DNA of 64,000 bases from contig JAQFVV010006639.1 in NCBI GenBank assembly GCA_028023455.1, positions 132,001-196,000 of the forward strand, in the 5' to 3' direction. The notes below the pieces were generated by a model. That model saw nothing but the letters and a program-made list of their open reading frames with translations. It was not told the DNA's origin and searched no databases. This DNA is from Epiperipatus broadwayi. Taxonomy: Eukaryota; Onychophora; Udeonychophora; Euonychophora; Peripatidae. Shown here one piece after another: positions 61,991 through 64,000 of the stretch; position 1 is the first letter of the stretch; every line of letters starts with the position of its first letter. The translations under genes and the position numbers were made by a program.

Positions 61991-64000
61991 TTATTCTGGA
62001 TGATATTATCTGGATTTTTTATGTGGCCTTCTTATTAGCTAAGATTGGACAAGCCTCATATAGACAGTTGACAAAATATAATATAGGTGTGGACTGCAGG
62101 CAATATTTATTTTTCTAGTTCAGACTTTTATCTATCAAAGCACTTTATCATACTAAAATTATTGGAATGTTTTGGTAGAAATTGGAAGAATAGAGAGAAA
62201 TCACCAACATTTAATTATTTAAAACTTAAAATACTGATAGAATAACTACTTATTATATCACATAGAACATTAAATATTATTATAATCTGTATTTTTAAAA
62301 TTATGATATTCTTCAATGTGTCAATAAATATATCAACACAGTTAACTAGGGAACTATTTGTCACATTGTTGTTTTTCTTCCAGACATGTAACTACTCAGC
62401 AAATGGAAAGGATATCATGATGAAGGTTTAGATGTTTAAAAAAGAAACTGTCATTGTCTTCCAAGTCATGAGTTTAAAAAAAAAATACCTTTCTACAACA
62501 TATTGCCTATTATTTAAGATTTCAGATACCAAAGAAGTCCTAAACCCAAGAGTAAATGTTTGAAAAACCAATAGTAAAAAAAATATGAAATTTAGAACCA
62601 CCAAGAGAATTTACTTGCAAAATATATACTACATGTATGAATTCTATCAACATCCTGAAATGCACAAATCACAAATATATGCTGTAGATGTAAATTCAAA
62701 TATTGTACAATCTAAAATATATACTTCACAAAACCTTATTTTGTAAATATTTTAATTTTAAAATATTTTTATAAATTTTAAAATTTATAATGATCTTCTG
62801 CCTAAAAATGTAATGTTTTCAAAGGTTGTCATGAAATATACATTAGTTTTACATTTGAATTAATGAATAATAATTATATCTCACCACTGTTTTATTTTAG
62901 ATAAATAGCAGTTTTTAGTCATTAATCTTTATTAAATAATTCATTGGGCAATATGTTATGAGTATGTAGCATTTTACTAACATGTGTTCATTTTTTATTT
63001 GTAATATTGGTTATATTACTATATAAATGACTGAATAAACTCCAATGTGATTTCAGTCACAAAACTGGGGTGTAATACACACATACGTCACTATTGTGAA
63101 ATGATAAATAAAATTTAAAAGTATATATATATTTTTTCTTATTGTTTTCTAATAATCTATGAGGCAGTACAACATATCTGTCTTTCAATTACCGATGTTT
63201 AGGTAGTACTTAATTTATCTGAAAGTTTGAGATAATAACATTTACTTGTTTGACTATTTTCATCATCTAGAATTATTTGTTGTCTTTAGAAAAGTTTAAG
63301 TTGTATTTAAAAGTTTGTAATACAATGGAAAGTGTGATTTTAGAATCATGATCACTGAATGTAAGATGGTGCTCTAACTAATATCTATATAAAAAGGTTC
63401 TTCTAATATCTCCATTTTTTCAGAAGATCAATATTAATGATTGGCTTCCAAACATGAATTATTGCATTAGATTGATGTAATTATCATGTAAACAGCTTTT
63501 TTAAATTTTATTTTCTCTCTGATCAATTTTCTTGTCTTTTCCCAGTCAAACATGTTCATTGATATGTGTTTGGCAGATACTTTAGAGACATCTGATTTTT
63601 TATTTTTTAATCATTACTTATTGTTTTCAATGTGGCAACTGGTTTTACTGATATATATTTCTTTCACATTCACATTATATTTTACTGATGCAGTTTTTGG
63701 TTTTTAACAATTCTTGTATGTAAATAATTTAAACAGGCTTTAGCCTGTATTCAATGTGCTTTAAAATTCACAATAATCAAGCATATTTTTCCAATAGAGG
63801 GAACCTTCCAAACCAATGGCCATCTTATATTTAACCTAAATGTCCACTTATATAGGCAAATCTGAAGCATCTTGATTTGGAAGTGTGAAGTTGTTATTTT
63901 CTCCACTGTTTAAGTCCACTATTTCCTTTTACAAATTAACTTACATGAAATCTTGTGATTTACAATGAGTTAGTATTATGATCTTAATGTTGGAAATTCT
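61112..64000. other. A+T-rich DNA, nothing recognised
   Basis: Only short (TA)n runs (61961-61984, 63122). The open frame at 61261-61470 has no motif I know and is opposed by one of similar length on the other strand. Confidence 0.5.

Overview
This is a eukaryotic, almost certainly invertebrate animal, stretch of strongly A+T-rich DNA (roughly three quarters A+T by eye, not counted). I recognise no host protein-coding gene, no rRNA, no CRISPR and no bacterial-style operon. What can be read is a dense layer of retrotransposons, non-autonomous elements and microsatellites, with long unrecognised A+T-rich stretches between them. The host cannot be named from this sequence. The LINE types (jockey-like, RTE and an older third type), Penelope-like elements (PLEs) with GIY-YIG endonucleases, and hammerhead-bearing repeats all fit an invertebrate metazoan.

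Layout. 0-5.9 kb: an RTE 3' fragment, a short tRNA-like SINE with a 15-bp target duplication (1720-1829), and microsatellites. 5.9-13.0 kb: three LINE copies on the minus strand, each bracketed on both sides by (AAT)n arrays; the first keeps an intact 915-residue endonuclease/reverse transcriptase (6393-9140) and part of its ORF1. 13.0-24.3 kb: inverted-repeat elements, an RTE scrap, a decayed PLE and a three-armed foldback array. 24.8-33.7 kb: an old RTE copy, a MITE family, and an old LINE split by a nearly intact RTE insertion (28905-32206) with a 12-bp target duplication. 33.7-38.5 kb: mostly unrecognised sequence with the only CpG-rich patch (about 35838-35925). 38.5-44.8 kb: a pogo/Tigger-like element, a hammerhead repeat locus, an Illumina adapter remnant in the assembly (42046-42067) and a PLE with inverted terminal repeats. 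44.8-48.1 kb: a second near-full-length RTE, minus strand. 48.3-52.5 kb: nothing recognised. 52.7-54.1 kb: a 1.4-kb palindrome made of two head-to-head PLE ends coding GIY-YIG domains. 55.7-60.3 kb: an RTE scrap, a foldback relative, two more hammerhead repeat loci and a second pogo-like element. 60.3-64 kb: one long hairpin and otherwise nothing recognised.

Main discovery candidate. A repeat family at 39.8-40.5, 57.3-57.8 and 58.6-58.8 kb carries type-I hammerhead ribozyme folds. One copy (40178-40236, minus) has every core position intact, and sibling copies keep the helices through compensatory changes. A separate hammerhead-like motif (box 1, hairpin, box 2) sits in the terminal repeats of the two Penelope-like loci at 43.6-44.7 and 52.7-54.1 kb. 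This looks like retrozyme-type small elements living beside PLEs that could supply their replication machinery. That relation is inference from known retrozyme biology; the ribozyme folds themselves are read directly from the sequence.
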